Position numbers and translations under genes: made by a program. Positions 35,259 to 47,534 of a stretch of 64,000 nt of DNA are shown here, in pieces. Positions within the stretch are counted from its first letter, which is position 1, and each line of letters starts with the position of its first letter. Below the pieces are notes generated by a model that was not told the DNA's origin, ran no database searches, and saw nothing but the letters and a program-made list of their open reading frames with translations. The stretch spans positions 88,279,943-88,343,942 of the forward strand of contig CM071936.1 of assembly GCA_016081115.2 (NCBI GenBank), given 5' to 3'. Source of the stretch: Rehmannia glutinosa. Its lineage: Eukaryota; Streptophyta; Magnoliopsida; Lamiales; Orobanchaceae.

Positions 35259-38140
35259 CTCTTCTTTCTCTCTTAGTAATGTTTTTTAGTTGAAGGGCTT
35301 AAGTTTAATTTGATAAGTGTTAGCCAACTTTGTGATTCAAAATATGATGTTTCCTTTAATAAAGAAAAATGCCTTATACTTAAAAATGGTGAAATTATTT
35401 GTGAAGCAAATAGAAAAGGCAATCTTTACAAAATTTGTACAAGTGATTTGGTTAGTCAAAATGTTTCTTGTTTAGTCGCCAATAATGATTTAACTAGTTT
35501 ATGGCATAGGCGACTTGGACATGTTGGATACAAGAATTTGAAAAATATTTACAAAAACCAACATGTGAAAGGACTACCCAAATTGAATTTTGAAAATCTT
35601 GGCTTATGTGACACTTGTCAAAACAAATTAGTTAAAAGTAGTTTCAAGCCCAAAAACGAAATTTCCACAACCAAACCCCTACAAATGCTTCATCTTGATT
35701 TGTATGGGGATATTGGTACGGCTAGTCTAAGTGGAAAACATTACACTTTTGTTATCGTCGATGATTTTTCTAGATATACTTGGGCTCTTTTTCTTACCAA
35801 TAAAAGCGATGCCGTTAATGAGTTTGTTAAGTTGTGTAGACTTATTGAGAATGAAAAAGAAGACACTATCAAGTCTATTCGAAGCGATCGAGGTGGAGAA
35901 TTTGACGGTGAATTTAGAATATTTTGTGAAACCAAAGGATATGCTCATAATTTCTCGGCTCCAAGGACACCTCAACAAAATGGAGTAGCCGGACGGAAAA
36001 ATCGGACATTACAAGAAATGAGTCGGTCCATGCTCAATGAATTTTCACTTCCAAAATATTTTTGGGCAAGCGTAAGTACCGCTTGCTATGTCATTAATCG
36101 AGTTTATATTCGTCCTAAAATGAATAAAACTCCATATGAGCTTTGGAAAGGTAGAACTCCAAATATTAATTATTTCAAGATATTTGGTTGTAAATGCTTT
36201 ATTTTGAATACCAAGGATCAATTGGACAAACTTGATCCTAAGGCCGATGAAGGGATATTTATGGGATATTCAACAAAAAGCAAAGCATATCGGGTTTACA
36301 ATAAGACTAGTGGAGTTGTTGAAGAATCCATCCATGTTAAATTCAACGAAGCTTCGGGAGTTGAAAGAATTCCTAATGATGAAAGTGATGAAGAGGATAT
36401 TATTGAACAAATTGTTCAAATTGATGATCAACCGTCTACATCAAATGATCAACCGTCCACTTCAAATGGTCCTCAAGAAGATAGAGGTGATATCTCGGAT
36501 CTTCCCGTTGCATTGAAATTTAAGGGAGATCACCCAAAAGATCTTATTATTGGTGATCCCCTTGACAAAGTGATGACTCGGAGAAAATTTGCCGAGAAAG
36601 CTCTTATTTCTCAAAAAGAGCCTAAAAATGCTAAAGAGGCTATTGAGGATGAGGATTGGTTCCTAGAGATGTAAGAGGAGTTGAATCAATTTGAAAGAAA
36701 TGATGTATGGGAATTGGTACCTTGTCCTCCTTCTCAAACCATTATTGGTACAAAATGGGTATTCGGAACAAACTTGATGATCAAGGCAATATTGTTCGAA
36801 ATAAGGCAAGGTTAGTAGCTCAAGGGTATTGTCAAGAAGAAGGTATTGACTATGATGAAACTTTTGCACTCAGAAGCACGTTTAGAAGCTATTAAGTATT
36901 TTACTTGCTTATTCTTGTTTTAAAAATTTCAAACTTTACCAAATGGATGTTAAATCCGCTTTCTTAAATGGTATTATTCAAGAAGAAGTCTATGTAAAAC
37001 AACCTCCGGGGTTTGAAAATTTTTCTAGGCCTAATGATGTTTATAAACTTAAAAAGGCCTTGTATGGTTTAAAACAAGCACCCCGTGCATGGTATGATAG
37101 ACTTAGTTCTTTTCTTTTACAAAATGGTTTTATAAGAGGTAAAGTTGATACAACTCTATTTGTTTTTGAAAAAGGGCAAGATTGTTTACTTGTGCAAATT
37201 TATGTTGATGATATTATCTTTGGTGCTACTAATGATTCTTTGTGCAAGAAATTTTCTAAGTTGATGCAAGGAGAATTTGAAATGAGCATGATGGGGGAGC
37301 TCAACTTCTTTCTTGGACTCCAAATTAAGCAATGTCAAGAAGGTATTTACATTTCACAGTCTAAGTATACAAAAGAACTTTTGAAAAAGTTCGGCATTGA
37401 AGAAGGAAGAACCGTCTCTACTCCCATGGCAACAAATGTCAAAATTGACAAAGATGAGAAAGGCAAGTCCGTGGATGAATCAAAGTATCGAGGTATGATT
37501 GGTAGTTTACTTTATTTAACCGCTAGTAGACCGGACATTCTTCATGCCGTATGCCTATGTGCTCGTTTTCAAAGCAATCCCAAAGAATCTCATATGAGTG
37601 CCGTTAAAAGGATTTTTCGATATTTGAAAGGCACCATTCAATATTGTTTATTTTATCCAAAGAATGAAATTTTTTGTCTTAAAGGTTGTAGTGATTCGGA
37701 TTATGCGGGAAATATTGATGATCGGAAAAGTACTTCCGGATCATGTCAATTTTTAGGCGATTGCCTAGTTTCTTGGTTTTTAAAAAGCAAAAGCGTGTTT
37801 CTCTTTCAACGGCGGCCGAATATATTTCCGCCGCATTTTGTTGTACTCAACTTCTTTGGATGAAACAAACCTTAGCGGATTACAAATGCTCTTTTAAAAA
37901 TGTACCTATCTTTTGTGATAATATATCCGCTATAAATATTGATCAAAACCCGGTTCATCATAACCGTACTAAACATATTGAGATCGACATCATTTTCTAA
38001 GGGATTGTGTTTCAAAATGTAAAATTGAGATATCTTTTGTACCATCTCAAGATCAATTAGCGGACATTTTTACAAAACCGCTATCTTCCGAGACTTTTTC
38101 ATCAATACGAGCTCGGTTAGGCATAATGCATATTGAATGA
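35107..38140 (+). pseudogene. Copia C pro-pol, broken
   Basis: Protease starts MEDSKWLVDSGCSHHMTG and shifts near 35285 where bases are missing from a T run. From 35310 to 36674 there are 454 open codons: the rest of protease, integrase zinc finger, integrase core (RSDRGGEFDG) and the linker to RT. They end at TAA (36672-36674) where copy B has CAA. After a broken stretch (36675-36940), RT is open at 36943-37863 (YVDDIIFGATND, SRPDILHAV, GSCQFLGDCLVSWF). A shift near 37785 moves RNase H to another frame (37743-38000). The family stop is at 38138-38140. Long intact blocks suggest decay is moderate. Confidence 0.85.
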
Positions 38141-39312
38141 AGCTTACGTTTGCATTTTGCACGTTTTTTAAAACTTAGGGGCGAAAAATCGGATTTTTGG
38201 AAAAACTGACAGACAGTGGGCTGAAGGGGTTGAGGGCAACCAGTCGCCCTCAACGTCGACTGGTCGCCCTCAACCACGACCGGTCGCCCTAAGCAAAATC
38301 CTGGATAAAATGGTTCTGTCTTCAGCATTCGCAACTTTAACATATTTTGGCCATTTTTCGTCCCCTTTGCCAAATTTTCACATATTTCATTCAAAAATGG
38401 TTTTTATGCATCCTTTTCACAACATGGACATTATATATCATAATCATCATCATTATGGCTCATCTTTTCCGATCAAATGGTAAGAATTTCTCTTCTTTTG
38501 CTCAATTGGGTTGAACTCTTGAGTTTATGACCTTATGGTATATTTCTTGATATTTTTTGCAAATGATTTTGATGAGCTTATCTATTATGTTGTATTGTAT
38601 AATGATTGAGGTGAATTGGTGATAAAATGTTTGGCTTGAAACATTTACAAGGGTTATATACAACCTCTTTTATTTTTCACGCACACAAGGTGTTCGATGA
38701 AATGTCGCAATGGAAATTTCAACTTTTACATGATTCTCTTGCTTCCAAAAGTCTCCAACATCTATTGAGATCATGTTTTGCCTAATAAAACAAGCGTATG
38801 AACTCTTCATGATTCATTTCTCTCATTTTCCTTGGATTTCTACGCTTTAATTGCTCAACGGTTGATAAACCGTCCCTTTGGCGCACTTTGATATTATTGT
38901 ATGATGTTTTTACCATTCTAACATTCTTTTTGATGATTCCAAAGGGGGAGAAACAGGAAATTGGCTCGTTAGCCAAAAGAAGCTATTAAAAAGCTCGCAA
39001 TAAAAGCTATAAGTGATGGTTTTCTATAGCCAAGAATACCTAGTCCATGGCTTGTATTATGGACTCAATTGCAAAAGATTATAAGTATTGTGACAGGGGG
39101 AGCTTCTTAGCTCATGATGTCTATATGCATCTTATATAAGCTTGTGCTTCTAACTTATAATAATTGTTTGTTGATATGCTCATAGATAGGGGGAGCTTTG
39201 TATGAAATGCTTTTAATGGATAGTTTACTTGTAAAACCGGAACATTTTTTTTGATTGTCAAATCGTTCTCGAGAAAATTGTTTTGGTTTGTAATCATCAA
39301 AAAGGGGGAGTT
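38141..39312 (+). other. Copia C 3' non-coding tail
   Basis: Same layout as copy B: palindrome-type words at 38230-38292, then GGGGGAG tracts at 38944-38950, 39096-39102, 39189-39195 and 39304-39310. The last abuts LTR 3 and is the likely plus-strand primer. No env-like frame. Confidence 0.75.
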
Positions 39313-40605
39313 TGTTAGATAAATGTTTTTATCATGATTTTGATGATTTTGTTAAAATGAGTTTTTAAACCAAAACAATGTCCCTAAATGTTGTCTAAAT
39401 ACTTCCGATCGATTTAAAATATTTTTACTATTTTTCGGAGTATTTCTTAGAGTTTATTTTCGATAAAAAATTGGACAACATTTTGTTTCAAGGTCGACCT
39501 GGCCGCCATCTATAGGGCAACCCATACCCGAAGAGTACGTTTGAAAGCAGAAAATGAACCAGAGGTGAAATTGACAGGTCGGCCGGTCGCCCAGGGGTCG
39601 GCCGGAGCGTCGACCGGTCGACACCCGGTCGACCGGTACCTGAACGTTCTTCTGAAATAGAACATTTTTTATCCCAACAAAACACTTAGGGGGACCGGTT
39701 GAGACAGGGGTCGACCGGTCGAAGCCTATGTCGACCGGTCGCCCTGTTGTAATTTTCAATGTGTTTTTCAAATCTTCTATCTCTGCGCGACCGGTCGAAC
39801 CCCATGTTTATCAGCAAACTATCCGTTGCGTTTTGCATGCTGACTTTTCCCTATTTTGTGGGATTGATTTCTAACAGCTATATTGATCATTTTAAATGGT
39901 TTCTTTTGCAGCAAATCACTCCCCAAGGAGGAGCCAATGTCTGGAAATGAAAGCCAAGTCCTCTCCTATAAATAGAGGCTCCATTCAAGCAACAAGATAT
40001 AACACTCCATACAAGCAAAGAAGCAATTGAGCAAACACATTCATATATCTTGTTGTATTAGCCTAAGCACTTTCACTTGCACAAATTTGAGGTCTAGGCT
40101 TTCAATTCTTGATTACACTTGTACTCATATTGTATCAATCATTATTGAGTTGTAATCTTGATTTTGGTCATCATTCAACACAAGACATCCTTGTGAGTAT
40201 TCTTGTGGTAAGAATACACTTGGGTGATCTAGGTGATAGGTGTTTGAAGGTTGTGGTAATCTTCAAAGGTGTAAAGAGGGTTGTGGTAATCCTCGAGGTG
40301 TTGTAAGAGGGTTGTGGTAATCCTCAAGGTGGTGAAAGAGGGTTGTGGTAATCCTCAGGTGTTGTATTAATTTTTGGTAAATTAATAAAATATTTTTTTC
40401 TTTTGAAATCCATCCCAGGATATCTTTGTGTGGTAGTAGATTAGGCCCTAGGTGGGTTGAACTACTATAAATCGACGTGTGCTATTTACTTTCCGCATTT
40501 AGCATTCTATCTTTGCTTGAGTTTATCGAAAAAGAGGGCAAAATCTGAAAAACCGGGATAATCTATTCACCCCCTCCCCTCTAGATTATTGTAGCCACTT
40601 GGACT

Positions 40606-40609
<4 letters not shown>
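39313..40609 (+). repeat. LTR 3 of the Copia array
   Basis: 1297 bp, ends CCACTTGGACTTACA. It has the best kept palindromes, with several copies of GTCGACCGGTCG between 39590 and 39800. TATA box near 39966-39975. The right target copy TATAT follows at 40610-40614. Confidence 0.9.

Positions 40610-40636
<27 letters not shown>
40610..40636. repeat. (TA)n microsatellite at the Copia insertion site
   Basis: A pure TA run that includes the right target copy TATAT. It corresponds to the (TA)n run beside the right arm of the gypsy LTR (20907-20917), so the Copia array landed inside the gypsy 3' LTR. Confidence 0.8.
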
Positions 40637-41499
40637 CATCAACTTCAAAATGATCTAATGCAACTCACACAAAACAGTCTTTTGAGCCACTTGGACAAGA
40701 GCTTGATTTCGTGGAAGCTTGAGCAACCAATGAGAGATGATTCAAAACCATGTTAGTTAGTGAGCCATAAAATGACTAAATAAGTGGGGAAGTAATGATA
40801 TAGATCCAAATAAAAACTATATTTCCCTCACTCTTTTTTCCACTTGGAATTCGTGAGCGAACTGAGGAGACGAGCTCGATTTTCAAGAGAGTCACCGCGT
40901 GGGCATGACAACACTTTAAGGAGCTCGTGACCCGAGGCGAGGTGACACCTAGGTCGGATCCTACCGCGTGGCATGACAGCATGTTAAGGAGCACGCGACC
41001 CGAGGCGAGGTGACACCTAGGTTAGATCCTACCGTGTGGGCATGATATCACTTTAAGGAGCTCGCGACCCGAGGCGAGGTGACACCTAGGTCGGATCATA
41101 TTCCAATATAGGATCCCCATTTTCTCAGAAGGATCCAAACCCGACCCGAAGTGGTGATCCGGGTTGACCCGAAATCTTGACCATTGATTCAGTGACGGTG
41201 ACGTCTAGGCCTTGGAGATCAGGACACGTGTAGCTAGCATGTACGACCTAGCCAAACCAAAACTATAAATACCCCCAGTTTCTCATTGCTACAGGTATCA
41301 CTTTTATTGCTATTCACCTTGTCTATATTTATTAGCGACCTTACACCTGCAACTGACTTAAGCATTGGAGGGTCTTAGCTGGGAACCCTCTCGGCTAGCC
41401 TAACGTTTATCTCTCTTACAGGACCCGAACCAAAAGTACCTAGGTTCGAAACTAATCGACCCGACCCGAAGTACATCTGATTTGTTCACACCCAAATCA
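40637..41499 (-). repeat. Partial gypsy 3' LTR with inverted core
   Basis: From 40637 to about 41385 the sequence is the reverse complement of the 5' LTR core (20156-20910), including the three 69-bp units (about 40893-41098). It is followed by a 114-bp arm (41386-41499) ending GTTCACACCCAAATCA at the target copy ATTAG. The left arm is missing. The strand given is that of the core relative to the 5' LTR. Confidence 0.75.
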
Positions 41500-41504
41500 A
41501 TTAG

Positions 41505-42972
41505 GAAAACAAATTATTAGAAAATCAAACAAATAAAATCCACATGATAATATTATATATAATACGAAACAAGATATATACTTTGATAATGCAAATAAAC
41601 ATATCAATATAAAAAATGTAAAAAAAATGAAAGTAATAATTATCAAATAAATTTTTATTTACAAAAATTGTTCCACAGAAAACTAAAAAAGATACGCTTT
41701 TATTAAATAATTTTTATTATTTTACTTATATCAATGAGCTATTTTTTTAACTACAAAATATTTATAAAAGAATTTATGATTTTCTCACTTAAACTCCACA
41801 CATTTTTGTTTTCAAATATGTTAGATCAAAATTAGTTGAATTTTTTTCAGTCTTTCCTTTCTTTCTCTTTTCCCTTCTTACTTTCTTATTTTTAAGTTTT
41901 TCCTCCTTTATTGGTCTTTGATTATTGTTAATGCCTTTTATAGTAGAAATAAAAAATAATAATTCGAACAAATATTTCATAAATAGAAATACATTTTCAC
42001 AAATAAATTAAAAATAATAGGAAATAACATGATAACTTTGAGAAAACGAAGCACCACTATAGCATCTCCAAACTGAGATGAGATCTTCTGTTCCACTTTT
42101 CCTATTCAATTTCCCATTCCATATATTTGAGGAAAGACACATATACAATTTTGACATCATCTTGTACACGTGACATTCATTCGGTGCAATGGAATAGGGA
42201 GGAACAAGAAATCTCAATCCCTCCAAACTACTAATGCTATTAAGTTGTGATTTTTCGCTTCCAATTTGGCGACAAAACATACATATTAAATACAATGGTG
42301 AATTTATGTGAGGCCAGCACTGGGCTTCATCCCAGTGCAAATCACCTTCAAGCCCTTATATATGTGTGTGTTCATTGAATTTTCAGATTTTAGCCCAGTC
42401 CTTCTACCAGCTCTTTTAATTTATCATATTCATGGACTAGGCTACCAGCCCACCAAACCAAACATAAGTCCTCAGTCCAAACTACTACTTATTTAAGAAA
42501 GAGGCCATTTAAGTAAGTAAAATATTAAGAAAAAAACACTTCCCCAAAGCCAAAAAGTGAAAATCTTGTGGAGTGCTTGCTCCTACTTTCAACACTCAAG
42601 TTATTTTTGTAATTATTTCTCGCATAAATTAAATTATTATCATTGTCTACTTGTTAGGTAGGATAAAATATGTATATCTTTTTTTGAATGGTTGTATTTT
42701 TCCTCAATTGAAGAAATATAAATTTTTGAATTCTTCCTTTTATTAATAGTTTTTCTGTCATTGTATATGATTTGCTTGTTGACATAATAATGAATTAATA
42801 ATAATAAAAAAAGGAATAACAATTGTTTTAATGATGAGTTTTTTGAAGATTGTTTGATGATTTATATTGAACGATAGTTTGTTATCAATATAAATGTAGA
42901 TTCTATTATTGATGAATTTTATGCTTTGAAGTTTCACATGGCACAACTTCATTGAACATTAAAAAATATTTG

Positions 42973-43011
<39 letters not shown>

Positions 43012-43963
43012 TTGTAGTTAAAGTTTACTCATTAGCCCACCCTACTACTAATTTCTGGATCCGGCACTGCTTAAATATAAATTATGTTGCTTGATTTACT
43101 TGAACAATATACAGGGATTTTGTTTTTCCTTCTTAATTATACTAACACGCAATATGCCTAGTTTCAATTCCTACCTACCTCCTTCCCCTGCCAAGATTTG
43201 TATTAAAAAGAAAAAGAAAACAGCTGAGATGAAACAATATCCACACCTATTAGTAACATAATTACTCAAATAAGCTTCGTGCTTTAAAGTAGAAATAGAT
43301 ACAATAATATAGCAGTCAGCACATTTTAAAGGAAAAAAAAAAAAACCCTGGAAGGAAAGTAGAAAAACCAGAATCGAAAAATATAACAAATCACTTCTTC
43401 CCTGCATGCAGCATGGCTATTAATCATTGATTAAACGATTCTTGACAAAATTTTATAGTTGCTTCTTACACAAATATACATCAAAAGCTGAGAAAATTTC
43501 ATCTTTAACTTCAGACATGCTCACCGTGGAGCTTCACAGTTTCCATGTTCGCTTCTTTCGTCTCATTTCTTCCTACGACTTGGACTACGATATCGAACAC
43601 AGAGTATCTCACGAAATCTTCGTCTTAATAAAAATCAGGCAGAAGGAGAAACCGAAACCAAATAAGTATATATTGTAAATAAGGTTCAGTCTAAGCGACG
43701 CAATTATATTTCAGAATTACAAATACCTCCTTAACATTTGTTTATATTCTACAAATCGCACGTATCGGGCAGGGGGACTATGCATTAAGTAAATACAAAC
43801 TTCAAGGGGGCCTTTGTAATAAATTAAGGGGATCGATATTTGTAATTTTGAAATATAGTTGTACATTTTGGTAAATAAGCTATACCTTAAGAGTAGTTTT
43901 TGTAATTTGTACTCAACTCTCAACAAAAAATGAGTGATGGGGAGACATAAAGTTGGAGGTTAC
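41505..43963. other. Intergenic region left of the PSA2-like gene
   Basis: AT-rich, with no supported gene. A (TA)n microsatellite lies at about 42976-43007. Around 42310-42440 GGCCAGCACTGGGCTTC and AGCCCAGTCC/CAGCCCACC words suggest a small decayed repeat. A plus-strand frame at 43427-43678 is not recognised. The stretch 43690-43963 should contain the 3' UTR of the minus-strand gene; no clear poly(A) signal was picked. Confidence 0.4.
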
Positions 43964-46900
43964 CTAGGAGTTTGGTAACAAGCGGCCGTTATACATCTTG
44001 TCGAGCAATTGTCGTGCATCTGGCCTCCTAAGAAGACCTTTGTTGTTTGGTAAACCTGTCCCCAAACAAACAGGACAGACTAGCTTCCCTCGACCTGCAC
44101 AACCAATTAAGAAAACAGCAATATATTCAACAAGTTAAATTGAAGGCTTTCAACATTTGACAAAGAAATCTTACAATGGGGTTGCATCAGAAAGGAAAGG
44201 AAAGGAAATGGGAACTAAATAATCACAAACACGACAAACAGAAGTAAAAAATGAGTTCTTCAGGCTGTTAAGTAGGACCATTACTGAGAGGTGGAAAAGA
44301 ATCCCATCACTTTTCAAAAAACTCTAGATTTCGGTCTTTTGGTTGCCGAAAGTGGCAATATTTGCCAAAAACATCTACGTGTCCACAATTTCGGTAAACC
44401 AACTGATGTGGAAATCATTTTTGCTTATGTGGATATCCTCCAAGTAGCTTTTTCATTCGAGTTTTGTCTCAATTAACATGTCAATTCACTTACAGGATGT
44501 CCATATAGGCGAAATTAATTTCCAAATCAATGGGTTTGGCAGGAAATGTGGACACGGGAATATTTTTGGCAACATTCCCAACTTCCAGTGACCAAATGAT
44601 TGAAATCTAGAGTTTTTTTGGAAGTTACGGGACTATTTTACCACATCATGATTTTTGTAGGACTATTATTGCAAACCTCCTATAGCTACAGGACTAGAAT
44701 TGCAATTTATCCTCATTTTTAGTACCTCTTTTTCCACAAATCTAAGAACTCAAAAAGGGAAGTATGTGCTTCAATTCATTGATTCCACATGAATCGAAAA
44801 ACAAAAGAATTCCCTATCCATAAAAACAAAATTCCACCCAGCAACCACAACCATTCATCAAAATTTACCTAACGCATATACTATGTAAGATTCTTTAACA
44901 GAGAAAAAAAAACTTTGTTTATGAGCATGAGAAGTTAATTACCATAACAGTTTGGACATTCTGTAAACTCGTAGACATCTTTTGCACGTTTTCTGTTGAG
45001 AGCTTTCCATTTTCCTGTACCACCACACATATCACCTAAATAAAGAGCAAATGAAAATCTCTCATGGACTAGATAAAGTCAGCAAAAAGGATTAAACATA
45101 ACACTTAAGATATCAATTCAGAGCTGCCTTCCAGCACAGATTTCCAACACAATAAAGAACAAAAGATAATCAGCCAATACTTCTTCACTCCGACATAGTG
45201 TAACATTTTTAGAATTATAATTTATCAGGTTTTCCGCTTGTATATAACATGCTTCATTTTTAAGTACTCATGTCTCTCTTCCCAGCAAAGCAAATCTGTC
45301 TTATTAATTGCTTAATACCGTGGCTTGTTATTAGGAACCAGAATTGTCGTTGTTGTTGTTGTTACACACACACACACAAATATATCCATAACAATGACTA
45401 TAAAAAATTAAAACATATCTAAACTTACAGATTATAGCACCGCTGCCCCCACAATTGCGACACACTGCTTTTTCTTTGCCATCCAAAGCTATTGCCTTAG
45501 GATCAGAATCAGAAACCCCTGGAGCTACTATCAATGCCACAGTCGAACATAAGCAAGTTAAACACTGACGGCGAGAGATTGCAATATGAGACGCCTGTTT
45601 TAAGAAAATGAAAAAAGATTTTTATGGAGCCAAAAGATAATTTTGCAATGAATAATGATGATCAATAACATTAACAACCAAGAAAATAAAGATTACAAAG
45701 ATATTAGATCTGGAAAAAGGAGAACTATTGTCCCCACCTAATTATATAGCTTACTCCTAATATACACTTGACTGCTTATTCTCACATCAGAAATTCAGAA
45801 TTACTGAATACCATTTTACGCTAGATCAGAAACTCAACCACATAAGCTGTTATGTTGATTACACCCCGTTCTAATATTATCAGCAGTCTCAACATAAGCT
45901 CTGAGCTTCAGATCACTGCTAATACTAAGCCTAGACAAACAAGTTGTATTGTTTAAACTTTCCCAAAAGTTCAAGTGATACAGAGTCATTTGCTCACCAG
46001 GAGATGGGGGATTAAACTTTTCTCTTCCTTTGTTGAAATAGTTAATAAGAGCCTAAGAAAACGTTTTCATTAAATCCCTTAAAAGAGAGAAAAAAAACCT
46101 ACTATAACAAACCACACAATACGAGAAGAAGTATAAACAAGAAGGAATAAAGTCGCAGCAACTTTGGTTTGGGTTAATAACTCCAATGTCCACAGGTGAA
46201 AAAATTGAAACCACCAAAAACAGGATTTACCCAAAATATCCATAAGCTGGCTCTCTCTGTCTTCTAACCAAAATGTGCTCATAATTTAACCTAACTACAG
46301 CTTCTACGTAAACACACCATGTCGGGTAAAATCTGCACCAGATGGAAAGGTTCGTTTCACCCAATATAAGTCAGGCCATGCCATAATCTGCAACTAGATT
46401 CAACACATTTGAATAGGACTACACTATCGAATTAAGAGATTTGAACGAGGAAATGAAAAGGTCATCAAGAAAATGTAATCAAGATAGTTGGCCTATTATA
46501 CAAGGATTAAATCAGCACAGGAGACCACTTATCACTTAAAACTGAGAAAAAATCTGTAAAAGCAAATAGGACATTCTCCAAGCTACTATCAGGGTTGATT
46601 ATATCACCTCTGATACTTTTAATATGCTCAAAACAGGCAGTCAAAGCAAAAATTGAATCGAAAAACGTTTGTGAAAACGCCGCATCAATCACAAAGAAAA
46701 GATTTAAGGGGCACGTCACAGAATAGCATTTGCAAGCAGTGACAGGTATTAAATAGAAAGGCGTAAAAGACAGGCAGACCTCTGTCTTGATGAGTTCTAA
46801 TGAGTGATCAGAACTACCACGTGAACAAGTCTCATCTTCCAAACTCGATCTAATTTGCAATCGAACTGGCTTCGGATTGGCATCTACATAATGAGCCAAA

Positions 46901-47534
46901 AAACAAAAAAAAGAAAAAAGAAACTCAATCTTAGCATAATTAAACAGCAGCTAACCAATTCCATCATGCAATCGTGTACCTTTCTCTTATAACAAATACA
47001 ACAACAGAAATTCAAACACCTGCTACTTAAGTCCAAATATAAACAACAAAAGGCAAAGATATTTCCATTTCCTTTAGTAGTATCAAATAGCAAATAGAAA
47101 TGAAAAAACCATGCAAACTTTTTTTTTTCAAATACATCTTCTACTTCTACATTTGCAAAACTAAATTAAACCGATGAATCAAAAGCCCATAAACTAGCAC
47201 ATGCCTTACCTGCAAATTACATGAAAAAAAATGAACCAAGCAAGAAAATACAAAATTAAAAAAGCCAAGCCTTTATCTTATCTTCAACTTCAAAGGCCCT
47301 TTTCTTCAGAAGTTCACATACCAATTATTTTGAATAAACTGACTAATAATCCACATGGGTTCGCATGAAAAATGAAAATTCTCTTTTACAAGCTATAAAA
47401 TCTAAATAAAAATAAGAACTTTTGTGCACCCAGTAAAAAGCAAACAACTTACAACGGTTAGAGGGAGGCTTAGAATGTTGCACAGAAAATCTTGAAATAG
47501 CTGAGGGTGTATGTGAAGAGAGATGAGAAGACAT
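43964..47534 (-). CDS. PSA2: Plastid DnaJ-type zinc-finger protein, PSA2-like (191 aa, 5 exons)
   Basis: Exons on the minus strand: 47453-47534, 46780-46883, 45429-45594, 44943-45035, 43964-44094. Phases fit at all four joins and the product is 191 residues. Four CxxCxGxG motifs follow in order: CRNCGGSG, CDMCGGTG, CPNCYGRG, CPVCLGTG (about residues 107-159). These form the zinc-binding domain of DnaJ proteins, here without a J domain. The C-terminal end is KMYNGRLLPNS. The N-terminal end is Ser-rich, like a chloroplast transit peptide. SRRQCLTCLCSTVALIVAPG (about residues 69-88) looks like a twin-arginine thylakoid lumen signal. In Arabidopsis, PSA2 is a lumenal protein needed for photosystem I accumulation. 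The start is the ATG next to the GA-rich leader. The donor of exon 2 (GTCTGC) is weak but the frame requires it. Confidence 0.9.
44310..44712. mobile_element. MITE-like repeat in intron 4 of the PSA2-like gene
   Basis: CAAAAAACTCTAGATTTCGG near 44320 is inverted as ATTGAAATCTAGAGTTTTTT near 44600, so the element has imperfect inverted ends. Inside are mirror-like words (AAATGTGGACACG; CGTGTCCACAATTT). The outer edge toward 44712 holds AGTCCTGTAGCTATAGGAGG on the minus strand, a word common in plant non-autonomous elements. No target duplication was found. Confidence 0.5.

Larger units (their letters stand above)
24940..40609 (+). mobile_element. Tandem Copia array, LTR-internal-LTR-internal-LTR
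   Basis: Three LTRs (24940-26248, 32137-33417, 39313-40609) alternate with two internal domains (26249-32136, 33418-39312), all on the plus strand. The only target copies are TATAT at 24935-24939 and 40610-40614, so the whole 15.7 kb occupies one insertion site. The middle LTR has a polypurine tract on its left and a PBS on its right, serving both internal domains. It is the same family as Copia A at 4198-12494. The two internal domains share a lesion that Copia A lacks (ATTCGGAAC for ATTCCGGAAC near 29579 and 36772), consistent with duplication from one copy. Each also has private indels. Confidence 0.9.
20042..41499 (+). mobile_element. Ty3-gypsy (Tat-like) non-autonomous element with nested Copia array
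   Basis: Perfect 5-bp target copies ATTAG lie at 20037-20041 and 41500-41504, so one insertion explains both ends. It has a 990-bp 5' LTR, a PBS (TTGGCGCCGTCTGTGGGA, the form typical of Tat/Grande elements), gag, a fused integrase C-terminal piece, long tandem repeats and a partial 3' LTR. Protease, RT, RNase H and the integrase core are absent. Tandem repeats between pol and the 3' LTR are a known Tat/Ogre trait. The nested Copia array (24940-40609) occupies a TA-rich site inside the partial 3' LTR. Without it the element is about 5.8 kb. Confidence 0.8.

Noticed and set aside
43427..43678. 83-codon plus-strand frame beside the PSA2-like gene
   Set aside because: No recognisable domain, no splice signals, AT-rich, and it lies where the 3' flank of the minus-strand gene ends.
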